Source of the DNA: Rostratula benghalensis
Taxonomy: Eukaryota > Chordata > Aves > Charadriiformes > Rostratulidae
Assembly: GCA_013399305.1 (NCBI GenBank)
Contig: VXAI01000038.1
Coordinates: 4,500,754 to 4,564,753 of the forward strand
Reading direction: 5' to 3'
Length of the DNA stretch: 64,000 bases
In this document: positions 1-21,100 of the stretch, in pieces
Layout: every line of letters starts with the position of its first letter
How positions within the stretch are numbered: position 1 is the first letter of the stretch
Notes under the pieces: model-generated
Told to the model about the DNA's origin: nothing
Database searches by the model: none
What the model saw: the letters and a program-made list of their open reading frames with translations, nothing else
Made by a program: the position numbers and the translations under genes

Positions 1-2507
1 TGTATGCACTCAAGGGTGGCTAACTTTAAGCAAATTAATATATCTGTATGTCTTTACTTATTTATCTTTTACTTGCAGATGTCTTTTTCCTGTAGACAGT
101 GCAGTAAAAAGATTTGTGAGAATAAACTCTAAAGGTCTAGACAAAAAATGTGTTCTTCCTTCTTTTCTTTATACAGTATTGGATTAAGGATATTGAACTT
201 TGCTGACATCACAAAACACACGCGCACATACCCCCCAGAAAACAAACAAAAAAGCCTAGGACCAAACCTCAATGTTTGTACAAGGCAGAATACTAAATTA
301 AATATATAACATTCTATCTCATCAGGAGATACAGTGTGAGTAATTTCAGCCATTTGTATTATAGTCATAAAATCACATGCTAGTGACTTAGCTCTCAAAC
401 AGGGAATTAAGCATCGTTTAGCCGCTACGTTCAGCAGTGTGATCTGTAAAAAATCTCTTCAGCTGCTGAACAGTCCACATGCAGCACCTTGCCAGGGGAA
501 AGTTCACCACATTATGTAAGAGCTCCTTTTGGGCACGTGCTAAGCTACCTCAATCTTTATGGTCCTGCATAGTTGAAGTGTCCATCTCATGCCAGAGGTT
601 CATTAGAACCTGTAATTTAGATATTTCTTTGCAGATGTCATATGTGGCATGTGATCAAAAACCGTGTATTGCAAACATCTATAAGCAGTGTTCTGCATAA
701 TTAAAAGCTGATATCTAATTTCTGATTGATGACTTCTAATAGCTTAGAAGTCATTAATAGTCCTAGACATGTTTTTAGGAATTCTAAAATTACATTCCTA
801 GAAGTATTGAGGAATAGCATGCAAATTTGTTTTCTTCAGGGTTTACCCTAGTAGAAGAGTTAAATCACTTGGGTTAAGTTACTCACATGGAGCATAGGAA
901 AGCAATGTTCAAATTCTTGCTTAACCCTCAGGGATTGAAATGCACCTTTCAAAATCTAGCTTAACTGTCAGGTGAAGGTGGTTACAGGGAGAGGTTCTTG
1001 CCTTATTACTTCACAGCTGGTTTACTTTGCATGGAAAATCTGAAGAGGCAGAAAGGAGAATGGAGACTGGAACACTGGTCATTCTTTTTCTAATGTAAAT
1101 GTACTATGGTGAAGTCTCTTCCTAACATTTATATGTAGCATATCAGAAGAATAACATAATTAGCACAGAATCTCTGTCAAAACACGTGTTTATGTTAAAT
1201 GGATTTAAATGTTCAAAGTCATGTTTGGCTCTTAGACTTGCCAATGACAGTCCAGCACAATCCCTGTCTCTATATTTACTTTGCTAATTTTCTGCAGCAT
1301 ATAGAAACTGCTTTTAGTGTTTAAATGAGACAGTTACACAAACAGCACTAGAGGGGTTTGTTTGAGTGTTTTCATATAATTTGACTTCATTTTGTTCTCA
1401 CTGCCACCCTGCAAAAAAGGTACTGGGACTAGACTTCAATGTTGAACAAAGAAATGTCTAAATTCACTTTATCTCGACTGTTTCTGTATCAGTATGTGAT
1501 ATCAGCTACTTCTAAATCTTCCCTACTGCCCTGCATTGGCTTTGTCAGTCAGACAAATGTTTAACTCGGAACCAAATATTTACCATCTACTATCCTTCTT
1601 GGGATGGCATTTGAAAGTTGTTGGTTTTTAATAGCCTACTTGATAATCTGCAATTGTGGAGGAGCAGGAAGGTCTCCCTAATTTGACTGAAAGTGCCATG
1701 CTGTCAGTGAAGACTTTAACGTATATAGCTCTTTCTAGGATGATCTCATAATGGGTTGTTGATAATCCAAAGAAAAGTACTCTGTTACACTAGGATACTC
1801 ATTAAACATACTCAATATATTCTGACGTAATTATGGAGAACTAAATCCTCTATACCAAAGTGCCATACGGCTGCTCTGCAGTTGGGCAGGCTTGTTAGAG
1901 AGAATGAGAATCCTTTTCTGCCCGAGCCATGTTATTTTGAAACACAGGGACAGGGCTATTTGTCAGGAGAAGGAAGCTCTCCCAGCAGTATTTCACTGCT
2001 CTGTGCCATTTTCTGTTAAAACAACAGTTCTTTGAGAATATAACTGTAATCAAGCTACCACCCCGTCGCAATCATTTGTCTTTTACATGTAGTCTCTCAC
2101 ATGGACAGGACGACTTTTGATCCATGGTGTGTACCCCCTGACCATCTCGCATAGCGTTACTTCAAATGGTGCGTACCAGAGAGTGTCACCAATTCCCCTT
2201 CCCTTCCAAGTTCCGGTATTGGGATATTCCTGGATTAAGGAAACTATAGTGATGAAACAGTATGATTACTGTAGAAAATACACATTTGAAATTGATTAAA
2301 AAGCTAAATGCCAGAATGGTTTTTATATAAATGTGTAGATATATAACATTTGGTTTTGGCATGCTAGAACAAGCTTGGTCACCACATGAATAAAAACAGG
2401 TTTCTGTCAGGGTCCAGATGACAACTCAGCTTGTTGCCACCATATTTGGAGTGGAACACCCATAGTTCTGTATTTCACACAGGGATTGCCTGCAGCTGAC
2501 AGAGAGC

Positions 2508-2702
2508 AAGCCAAATTCTGTTCTCAGTTAACTAAGGTAAATGGAGTGTCTTTCCTGGAACCAGAACAGGCCTGCTGGACTGTCAGCAGTTAACTGAGCA
2601 CATAGTCAGACCATTGTCTCTCTTACTGAAACCAGCACAGTCTGATTGCTTGAGCAGAGTCTCTGCTGCTTTCATTAGTACAGCAGAGCAGAATTTGGTT
2701 TT
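2508..2702. repeat. Possible inverted-repeat (MITE-like) element
   Basis: AAGCCAAATTCTGTTCTCAG near 2510 is matched on the opposite strand by AGAGCAGAATTTGGTT near 2686-2701. An inner pair, CTCAGTTAACT near 2522 and CAGTTAACTGAG near 2588, repeats the symmetry. The AGAGCAGAATTTGG-type end resembles old dispersed repeats seen in reptile and bird genomes. Family and exact ends are uncertain. Confidence 0.4.
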
Positions 2703-4179
2703 TTGCTATCTTTCTTTTCTGATTGTACAGGTTTTTTGGTTATAGTATAAAAACTTGTGAGAAAAAAAGTTTCATTCATTTAGAAAGACTTTAAATAAGA
2801 TTAACCAGACTGAAGGGGGATAGCATTTTGAAAGTTGGTGGGGTTTTTTTCCCCAGGAAACATAGTTAATTTAGAAATAAAAAACCCCAATATATTCTAT
2901 CAATACATTTATCTTGATAGCAGTAAAGCTTCTAACTGGCTGTTTTAGAATTCCTTTGAATTTTCATTTATACTAAAAATGTCTCACTGGGCTTCTCTTA
3001 CAAAAAGCAGGAGGATGGGTCTCCAGTTATACAGAAAGTACCAGTTCAGGGAGCCTAGGGTTATTATTACCATAATGTCCTTTAGCCACTCTTCAGTCAA
3101 TTTAAGATAAGGTTGTTAAAAATAAAGAGCCTGTGTTGGTACTCTTAATAGTGCTACTGGTAGCAGAGTACCATTGGCTGTTGTATAGCCATGAAAATTT
3201 TCAAGTAACTACATCTCACTTTTTCACTTCTGTTTTCACAAAACTAAGTAAACCTTTACAATCTTCAGAAATTTTTTCAATCCAATCTGATTTCTGTAAA
3301 TGCAGAGTACGGTAAGCATTTTTAACATACTGTTCACTACTCTTCATTCTATACCTGCTTTTCATCTAGCTAAAATTCTGATGACGTTCATGCACTTAAA
3401 AAACACAAATAAACATACTAGCATTACAAGAAGATGAAAAACTTTACTACTTTAAAGATATTTAATTATTTTTTTTTAAAAAAAAGAATAAAAATAAATT
3501 TTAAAAATAATAATCAAAGTTTAGAAAAGACAAAGTACCAAAGCCCAAGGTATGACAGAAAGGAAAGATTTTAGTTTGTGGGTTTTTTTTAATCAAATAA
3601 AGCAGACACATTAAAATGTTTTTTAACTGTAAGTCATTGATTCTAATAGATTTTTTTCATAGTGAATTAGAAAATAGCATTTTAAGAAAAGAGGCAGAGT
3701 AAATGGGGAGAAAAGGCAAAAAGAAGAGCAGGAGAGGTAAGATAAATTATGCAAGAGGTAAAGAATTGTGCATTTTAGCAACAAAAAAAATTTGGAAGGA
3801 GAAGTGATGAAAAAATGTAGAGGCAAACAAATGGAGCAAGTTGGGGGGCAAGGGGCAACAAAGGGAAAATCAGGTACTTGGAAACAGCTCCTAAAGCTAC
3901 AGTAAGACAGAAACTGTATTAAGCTGTGTGCCTTATTTAAACATAACTGTCGTAAGACCAATAATGTAGCTATAGAAGTACAGAGCTCAGTGGAGGATGA
4001 TAATCCTGAGGAAGTGGTCATACGCTCATGCGATCAGCCTGTGCTAACCACACTGTGGGCATTTGAATTAGCTAGTTCAGGTCTGTTTCAGCTGAAATTA
4101 CATCACTGACTGCAGTACATCCATCTATATGACAACATACGGAAGTTCTTTGCCCCTTACCTTCACTACACTGAAAAAG

Positions 4180-4203
4180 AAAAAAAAAAAAAAAAAAAAA
4201 AAA
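4180..4203. repeat. Poly-A tract, 24 A
   Basis: An uninterrupted run of 24 A follows AAAAAG. It creates an artificial poly-lysine open frame on the plus strand. No retrogene body is recognised upstream of it. Confidence 0.95.
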
Positions 4204-4392
4204 TTTTTCCCAGCATGCCTTTCTGTAATGGGACCTTTAAATCCATCTGTTAATTCTTCTAGAAGCCATTTTGACTACATCATCTTTTATTCAATTGTAA
4301 GTACTCTTCATTTTCATGATCTCATTGATTTTGCTTTTCTATTACTGCAGATGTAGGTTCTCACAGAGAACTGGTCCTGTGAGAAAAAACTG

Positions 4393-4687
4393 GTGGACTC
4401 GTCAAGAAGTGTTCTGACAGGATAAGGGGTAATGGCTTTAAATTGGAAGAGGGGAGATTTTGATTAGATCCTAAAAAGAAATTCTTTCCTGTGGGGGTGG
4501 TGAGGCCCTGGAACAGGTTGCCCAGAGAAGTTGTGGATGCTTCATCCTTGGAAGTGTTTAAGGCCAGGCTGGATGGGGCTTGGAGTAACCTGGTATAGTG
4601 GGAGGTGTCCCTGCCCAGGGCAGCGGGGTTGGAACTCAATGATCTTCAAGGTCCTGTCCAACTCTAACCATTCTATAATTCTATGGC
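4393..4687 (+). mobile_element. CR1 LINE, 3' end fragment
   Basis: Typical CR1 tail in plus orientation: GACAGGATAAGGGGTAATGG, then GGCCCTGGAACAGGTTGCCC, GTTGTGGATGCTTCATCCTT, GTTGGAACTCAATGATCTTC, and the terminal repeat ATTCTATAATTCTATG. Severely 5'-truncated and non-coding. The left edge is approximate. Confidence 0.88.
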
Positions 4688-7077
4688 TTGCAGGACTTGA
4701 AAATTACTAGCTTTGAGCAAGATCAGGCCTATATAATTTTGTGGACACTGCAGGCTGTTTTAGAAATTGAGTTTACCTTGGGACCTTGATGTTATGGGAT
4801 TTACTACTTTTCTAAATCTGCATGTTATTAGCTAGTTGTAAATGTAAATAGCTTTCCTTAGGAAATGGCTGCAGCATGCTTCCTAGATGTTTATTTTATT
4901 CTTAAGTGCTTAGTTTTCACTTGGAAAAGCTAACAAATGAATATTTACAAAATGAGGAAATGTGTTTTTAGTTTGGCTCTGTGGTTCTTTATAGCTGAAG
5001 CCCTTGATAAGAAACTTGAAGTTGTCTTAATTTCTTTTTCTTCTATTAATTAGTTCAAAATAAATTTTGTATTTTGTGCTTAGCTTGGTCTGCAAAGATC
5101 ATGTAAAAAAAGTTACCCACAAGCATCAGGAGTATGTTCTAGTATATCTGGGCATATGCAGAGGGTTAGTTGTTGAATCATTTGTCTTCTAGAGATTGAG
5201 GGTGGCAGTGGTTTTGTAGCATCTGCTGTGAATTCACCAGCAGAAGCATGTGCAGACTAGGCACTCTGTTTTCATATCACTCAGAAGGGACTTCAAGTAA
5301 AATTAGTAGCTGTTTTTTAATTTTCCTTCTTGGAAACCTCTCTATGATTAAATCAAACTTCAATAAGGAAGTGTATGTAGAAAAGATCAGAGCTGTTGTT
5401 CCTCTTTGTTATGTAGCACCTATCAATGCTTTCCTTATGCTACATAAAGGCAAGTGATCTCTTTACCTTTTCTTTGTAATAGAGTAATAATATTCTGTCA
5501 ACAACAGAATAAACGTGAAGTTTCAGTACATTTTAAAGTTCCTTTAGTCTTAACAGTATTTTTCTTAGTTTATATTATTTTACTGTTCTGCTCATTCAGT
5601 CCAGAGTATTTCTCAGTCAAATATTGTGATAGTAGGGAGTGATTAAGTATGTCCTAAATATTGGCAAATGCATACTCTTGTTTTCTGTCATTGTTTTTTT
5701 AAGGTTTAAATATAATTATAAAATTTACTAGTTAAAATAAATGTACATATGAACATTGCAAGTATTGCCAAATCTAAATCAGTTTAAAATCACTGCAAGA
5801 TTCAGTAAGCATTTGCTTCCAAGCCCCATTTAAATTTTTTGGACTCATTTTTTGTATTTTCTTTATATAACTGTGGTTTTAAAAAAAAAAAGAAGCTGTG
5901 GTTCTGAGTTAAAATGTGTAAATATTTGCTTCTTTTTGCATTCATATATTTAGTGAAAATAAAATGCAATTCTTTCTTTTATTATCTTCTCCCATATTTT
6001 CTTTTCTTTCAATATTAATAAAATTGTAAGCACAATACAATAGGGCTTACAAGAACAATGCTTTCCGGTTAAGTTGAGAATTATTTGTTGATTAGCTCCA
6101 GTGAGGACCAGTAGTAAGATGTTGTGGAGCTTTGATTTTGTTATTATATGGAACTTATAAATTATTAATTTAATTATTTTAATGTGCCCCAATGTTAGAA
6201 ATTTAACTGCTCTCTATGAGCAAATGTGTAAAAATTAGTATATGGTGGGTAAGAGGTTGTCCTGATATTCAATAGCTTTTAGACTGACTTCTTCATTCAA
6301 CTACAGACTCAAAGGTTTTGCAGAAGGTCATTCAAATTCTGCTATTCCTCTCAAAATGGGAAATGTGGTGGTAGTAAAACTGATTTTGAAAACAGCAGGG
6401 CTATAGTTGTAAATATATTAACATATGTTGTGAGACAGCATTCATTACGTAGTGCAAGATGTAGAGAATAATATTTACAGGCAGTTCTGACATACTTTTT
6501 TGATACTAAAAAGCCTTCCTGTCTTTTGCATGTACTAAAATCTATCCTTAATCTTTACATTTACGGTTTCTCCTCAAGCTTACACCAACAAAGAATTTTA
6601 TGAAAGTAACAGATGCCGAGTTTACGTAAAGGCTAATTTCTCTTCTTCCAGATGACCCACTTATGGTATGTACCAGTATACTACTGTGATCCCATAATCA
6701 TCTGGCCAATATACACGTTCATTCCATTGTACAGTGCCCTGCAAATTCTGCAGACTTCCTGAGAGAACCACAGCTGCCTGACCACACTGCCTACAGCGTT
6801 GCTCAAGAGAAGTATTATGGATTACACTCTAATGGCTTTCCTTAAATATCTTACCAAATAAACATCTCTCTAGTAAATCATATCTCAAATTTAAATGAAC
6901 ACTATGATTAAATGAAGTATTTTCATTTTCTGAAATAACAGCAATGTCTTTGATAAATAGACATGATCAGGTTACATAATCTGTTTCAGGTTAAGATCAC
7001 TTTAATATTGTTTTGCATTCACTACTTCAGCTGCCTCTTCCTATATGATGCTTATTATCAGAAAAGCAAGCAATTAC

Positions 7078-14900
<7,823 letters not shown>

Positions 14901-15199
14901 GCCTCAGGTATGTGCGAGGACGCTCAGGTGCCCTCAGACCCGTCAACTGGAGCGAGTGCCGGTGCTCATCCTTCCGTTCTCTCTCGGCCCGGGGCCCTGC
15001 CGGGTGAGGATATGGGAAGTCTGGCGGGCTCACCCCTTTCCCGTGGTCCTCGGCCGCCCTCTGCCCCGGGTGGAGAGGCGGACGGCGTCTGTGGCCGTGC
15101 GTGTCCTTCGGAATCGCCACCGCCGTTCAACCTCATCTGACTGTTCCAGGGGGGAATTAGGGTTTGAAGGGACGGTGCGCGGTCGGAGAGCAGTGACAA

Positions 15200-18100
15200 T
15201 AATCGAATAAGGCATTAGGGGAGATTAAAAGGAAGAAATCCACTGCTAGTTTTGGCATGGAATTAGCAGGGACCCGTTAGGAAATCTGGAAAAGCGCTGG
15301 CATCTTGCTGATAGAGATTATGTTAGAAATGGCCTCAGCTTTTATTATGTTTATGGTTCACAGAGAGGTTATTATGCAGCTTCTGCATCATTAGAACTTC
15401 AGGGGAAAAAAACCCCAACCAAACACAACCCCACCACCCTGCAGTTCCCAATTTACTGGGGGTTTTGCCCGTTCTCAACAGATTTCCTCATGGTAACTCC
15501 TTCAAAGCTGTGCAGAAGGTATGGATATCTAAACATATTAATACATGAACATCAAACAATAAAAGTTGAATCTGGTTCAGGTTTTTGGATTTTCTGATAC
15601 ATTTTTTTTTAATACTAAAAGCTGTTTTGGAGGGTTACATACACAGATTTCACTTGGACTTTAAACCAGGGCATTACTAGGGCTTTTGTTAGAATTGGAG
15701 CTCCTTAATTTTAAACCACTGGGCTTGTATATCATTAGTAATTTTCTCCTGATAAGACTGAATCATTACTGCCCACTCCTTCAGTAAGTGTGTTAATGCA
15801 GTCAGCTTTTAAGGAAACTAATTTCAGGCTGCTTCAGCCTTTTCTGTGACTTTATTATTTGCAAAGCCAATGAATGATGTAGCACCTGTGTCACAGGTAT
15901 ACTGTAAGCAATGGTAATACAGAGGAACTAATAAGTGGACCAAAGCAAGTTAATTGTTTTAATAAAATTTTATTGCATAAACCACAGTTGCATTGCCAAT
16001 TTCTAAGTGTATATAATTATCATGCAACGGAAAGTAACTATTTGCATGAAACTAAGAGAACTGTGTATTTATTCAGTAGTAAGACTAGATGAAGTCCAAT
16101 ACTGGGGTTTTGTGTCCAAGTTTTGTGTTTAAGAGGCACAGTAACACTACAAAACTAAGAGAATATTAAAATGTGATTAAAATTATAGGATATCTTCTGT
16201 CACTGAAAACATTTCCCCATTGTTGTGGGCAGAAGTGTCACATAATCCACATAACTGGGCTGGTTGCACACAGCCAGAGCTCTGGCTCTGCCATTAAGCA
16301 GTTATGAACTCAAATTCCTCAGAGTATTCTGTGAATACACCAAAGATGTGATCTCTGTGAATGCATCATGAGCTAGTGTAGCTCAGTATTTTTGTTGGTA
16401 CTCGGAACCATTTATCTACATTAATTTATTGACAGACAATAGCACTGCAGCTGTGAAAAATCAAAGGCTTGTAGGAAATACTAGGTAGAAAGGAAAAAGT
16501 AGAAAAGGGAAATCAACAAAGCTGAACCTTCTGTGGCTTATGTTCTTCTGCCTGGTCCTGATTTAAAACCTACCAGTTTGAAATAGTACCCCATTTTTCA
16601 AATATGTTTGATCTTACTGACATGTTGGAGGCTTTTGTGTACATTGGTCTTCTCAGATGTTTAAAACTGTATTTAGCATATAAACACCACTAATACTTAT
16701 TTTTGCAAGTGTGCTTCCATTAGTATTCCATACGTAAACACATTTTAAAGTTTGGGTTTTTTCCTTCTCTGGCTTCTTTGGATCACTTCGTTCACTGCTA
16801 TGTGATCTATGTTCGATGGCTTACCTTATGACTCCTCTTGAAATAATGTCCTTTTCCTTCTTAAATGGAAGCAAAAAGAAGTCATGGCAAATTATTAGGA
16901 AGAGTCTTATAACTTCATTCACAAAATGTGCAAAAGGAGCAAACTTTTTAAAATTAAGCATGTGCCTTGTCCAGTCAGCATCCCCAACTTAATTGTACAC
17001 ATCCAATTTGTTTTCTTTTAAAAGGTTTGTTTTAGCAACTTCTTTTAATAAGCATCTCCTGGGCATTAAAAGCTCAGTGCTACAATGGGCCACCAACTAC
17101 TCTTTATTTCCTTTAGTTTACTTTGCTTTGTTGTGAATTAAACAAGAACACATTGTCTGTTAATCATATAATTTCAAACTGCTTTTGTTCACTAGCACCC
17201 TGTTCCAAATTAGACTCCTGTTGTGTAAAAAGGCAAACAGTCTGTCTCATTCACTAAGAGTAGACTAGGATGGGAGTCAGAGAATATGGTTTTCCCCTGT
17301 GAATTGAGGGAGATTATTACATTTACTTTTTGGACCATGTTGGACTTATAGTGCAGCAGCTGTTCTGGGACACCTGTGATGGTCTTATAGAAAAGCATCT
17401 ATGTAAGTGCAGGATTTAAGAAATTTGGGGATAGACATATGTCCATCCATGGAAGCCTACATTGTAACTTATCTAGACGGAAAAAAATAAGTGCTTTGTG
17501 GAGAAAACAAAGAACAGGACCACTGTACGAATTTAAGTGGTTTAGGAGTTCACTGTGCTCTGTTTATCCTTTTCGCTTAAGATAAGGCCAGCTAAAGGGA
17601 TGATTTGGACGGAGAAGCAGTTCAGTATTTGCCTTCAAACTAAAAATAGAGATCATGAAATTTGTCCTCAAACAGGACCCTTGTGTTGAATCCCAGTCAA
17701 CAGTTAAAGGAGGTCTAGCAGCACCTGTTCATTCATCCAAGCTTAATCTTGCTACATCAAGGAACATAGCGCACACATCTTGACGACAGCTCGCCCTGCT
17801 GAAAAAGCTCATTTACAAGAGTAACAAAGTAAATTAACTTGGGATTCCATGCTACACAGCTATTCCTTTTTCAGTGCAGCACTGAGCTTTGCTCTGCGGT
17901 TATACTACTGTTGAAATTAATTAAAGAATGCTGTAAATAAAACAGTGCAAGCTGGGACCTGAATGTAAGTCCAAGTATAGTGAATTAATGAGAGTTTAGA
18001 CAAAATCCATCTTAGTGTAATATGTGTATTGAAAAAGGTAGAGGAAAACATACATGTGCATTAGCTTGAACACTTTCTGAAGTCCCTTAGTTATCTATTA

Positions 18101-21100
18101 TTATAGCACTTCTGAGTCTAGCCTAGCACTTCTTGAGCGGCAGTGTGGATCTCTGATGGCATGATCGTTATCATGGCAAGGCAGATAACTTGGGCAAGTG
18201 GACCGCAGTGTTTGAATGAGTCATGTTGTTTCAGTCCGGGATTTCCCTGCAGGAAAATGACAATAATATTCTTTGTATGGAATTTGCAGAGAAGAATCAG
18301 AGACAGGCAAAAAAAATCTCAAAGTCATTCAAAATATTCTAGTCTGCCTTCTAAAATGCTAAAAGCAGCCTTTGCATAGTAAAGGAAGTAGAAAGGACTT
18401 CATTGTCTGTCACAGAGCTAAATGGTTTCATGAGCTGAAGTAGGCTTTGCACATATTTTTAAATCTAATTTATCTTGAACTTTCAGCTAACATTTTCATT
18501 TTGTGGATTTGGAATTTTCAGGAGTGAAACAGATACATTCCCTTTCTCAGCAGCTTTGAAATTCTTTGAACCATGAAGTTGTGTACTCTTGTATTTGTTT
18601 TCTGATTATGAAGAGAAATGTTCCCACTGTCAAACACACCATTATTTTTTTTATCGGAGAAGATCAAACTACTAAAAGATCAAACTATCAGAGAAGATCA
18701 AGCTGTTTTAATGAGACTGTGGTTATCAGGCCAGTTTGAGAACAAAGATAGCTGAGAAAATTATTTAGAAACCATAATTTTATAAGTAAACTGATCAAGC
18801 TATATAAAGGAATAATTATCATGGAGACAAAAGAAGTTTATTGGGAGAATAATAAAAGTGTTTACCTTATAAAAGGCTTGTCAGCAGCATATGCTTTGGG
18901 CATTTAAGCAAACAAACAATTTGGAAATGTGTTGAGAAAGTGGCATGAACTGGACAACAGCTTGGAAGAAGTGAATGGCAAATGGAAAAGTGTGGTGTCA
19001 AGATTACACTTTCCAGCTGCTAATTTTATCACCTGGTAGGATGTCATTGCCACCATGCTGAAAGATGATATTTCTGATTCATTTGGGAATACTGTTACTA
19101 AATATTAACTGAGTTTTGCAATGGTTGAAAACTTCTTGAGAAATGTGTTTGTTTTCTTCTTGAAACTGAGGCATTTTGAAATGAAGAGATATTCTGATGG
19201 AAGTTTCTGTGGTACCTAGCAAGTTAAAATAAGACAAATTTGTTGTAAAGACTGCAAGACTGTAGTTAAGTCTCTGGTATTTGCAGTTAATCTGATACAT
19301 GCTAACTGTATGCCGTGACACAGATATATTTCTTTTTCCTCAGCATCTACATACTAAATAAGAGGAAATAAGCTTTTATGATGTTGATGCGATTACTAAA
19401 TTAATAGAAGGAAAGTAGTGAAACTTTTTCTTTAAAAAATGCCTTTGTTGAAAAAATTTGGTTTTCGAGTTTTGGTCAACTTTTTTGGCTTGGTTTTTTT
19501 ACTCCCTCTGATTGTTTCCCAGTGAAAAAAAATATTTTGTAGATTATATACAGCAGAGATATAGGTAAAAGAGTTTTATCTTGGTACAATTCTGTGTAAA
19601 TAAGATGCATGCCACATTGCTATTCCTTTGTGGTCATCTCTTTGTCACAGGACAGTGTTTATTCTGTTTGAGCTTTCGATATATTTCCTCTGCCTTAAAA
19701 AATCTTCAGGGAGAACATATTCACATATTCCTTCATATGGTGTTCACCCCATCCTGCCACTGATAATCTTGAGTATGGATGAGTCATCTGGTCACAGATT
19801 GTCTTATTGGTACCTTGCAACCCGGGGAGCTGGCACAGGCCAGAGCAGCTCTCAGAACAGGAGGAGCACACTATGGTAAAAGGTGCCTTTGTCCTGCTCA
19901 TTCTTGTCTTGTACAAAGCTTGATCACAGTGAAAAATTGTTTTCTAATTGATACAAACCTGCAAACACATATACAAAAATGCATTCTTGTTTTTTACATA
20001 TCAGATGCTTAGATACTTGAACCTGTATGCATAGGAGATTGAACTTGAATTTGCTTTTAAGTCCAGGAAAATCAAAGGTTCAAACAAACAGAAACCATAA
20101 CATTCCAACTCTCAGGCTGATTCTTAGACATTGTTCAGTGTACAGTCTAGCATACTTCAGTAAAAGAAGAAAGCTTGCTTTTGGTAGATCTACTTGACAG
20201 CAAATTAAACAAATTCTTCATTAAGTGTTTTTGAAGGATATGGGACAGACTACTGTTTAGTTAGTATGTGTTCCACCTACAGTGTAGGTATATAAATGAC
20301 ATTTCAAAGTACAGATGGAACTGGCTGTGTAATTAATATATCGATATTAACATTGTGTGGTTTCTTGTTTTTCTTGGTGATTTCTATCAGTCATAGTAAT
20401 GATTGAGGCTTTCTGGGAAATATGAAGCATCCATGAATCTTTCTGTGAATGCCGATGGCTCTCTCTGGATGCCTCATACACATACCATCCATAAATAACC
20501 TAAACCAAACTGAAGGCCATAGGTTCCTTCCCTGTTGTACAGAGGGAAATACTGCAAAACAGACATGGTAGGAACCACATAGGAGTAAGTAGTGTAACTC
20601 TGCCTTGCCTCAGTCCTTGAAAGACCTTTTCTCTTGTTGGCATTTTTGCCATCTGCCATACCTGCCGCCTTTCACTATCAAATGACAAGAGGGCTCTTAG
20701 TTAATAACAGCAGCTCTTTCCTATTCTGAGCTGCTAAGGGAAAGGAGTCGGGGAGTGATATCAATACTATTTAACAGCCTATGTTGTCCTGTGGTTTTGT
20801 GTGTTTTGGTCACCTTTTTTTAAGCACCATCACCAACAACAGAGCTGATGGCTAAGTGACCATTCTGTAACTGAATGAGGGAAAGAATGCTTTACTTTTT
20901 GAAACCTGTCTGGTTCTCCAGATGATCTTATCTATGTAGTCAGTTTTCTGAATTTTCTTATGCTATTTCAGTAGTGTGTGTTTGAAAGCCAGACCTGTTT
21001 TAAAAGAGGATGTTCTCTCCTACTTCAGAGATATACCATACAGAAAGCAAAAATCAGATTCACTAGGTTACGCTAACTGTACTTGGTTTTAATTGTCCAT

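Larger units (their letters stand above)
1..7077 (-). other. GABRA6: Sequence downstream of GABRA6 exon 8, inferred intron 8
   Basis: Exon 8 ends in a good donor at 7077, and the terminal exon (SKIDQYSRI region, M4, stop) was not found anywhere to the left. This stretch is therefore read as part of a long last intron. It holds a CR1 3' fragment (about 4393-4687), a possible MITE (about 2508-2702) and an A-run (4180-4203). Short open frames in it have no recognisable product. Confidence 0.6.

Noticed and set aside
3623..4021. 132-codon minus-strand frame rich in Ser, Leu, Phe and Cys
   Set aside because: Low-complexity composition from an A/G-rich plus strand; no motif and no splice or regulatory context. 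The GABRA6 last exon was specifically looked for here and is absent.
4129..4356. Plus-strand open frame with a poly-lysine stretch
   Set aside because: Produced by the 24-base A-run; no protein family features.
7027..7077. Continuation of the GABRA6 exon 8 frame into [11 protein letters not shown] and beyond
   Set aside because: A good donor GTAATT precedes it, and the residues do not resemble the alpha-6 loop, so it is intronic read-through.
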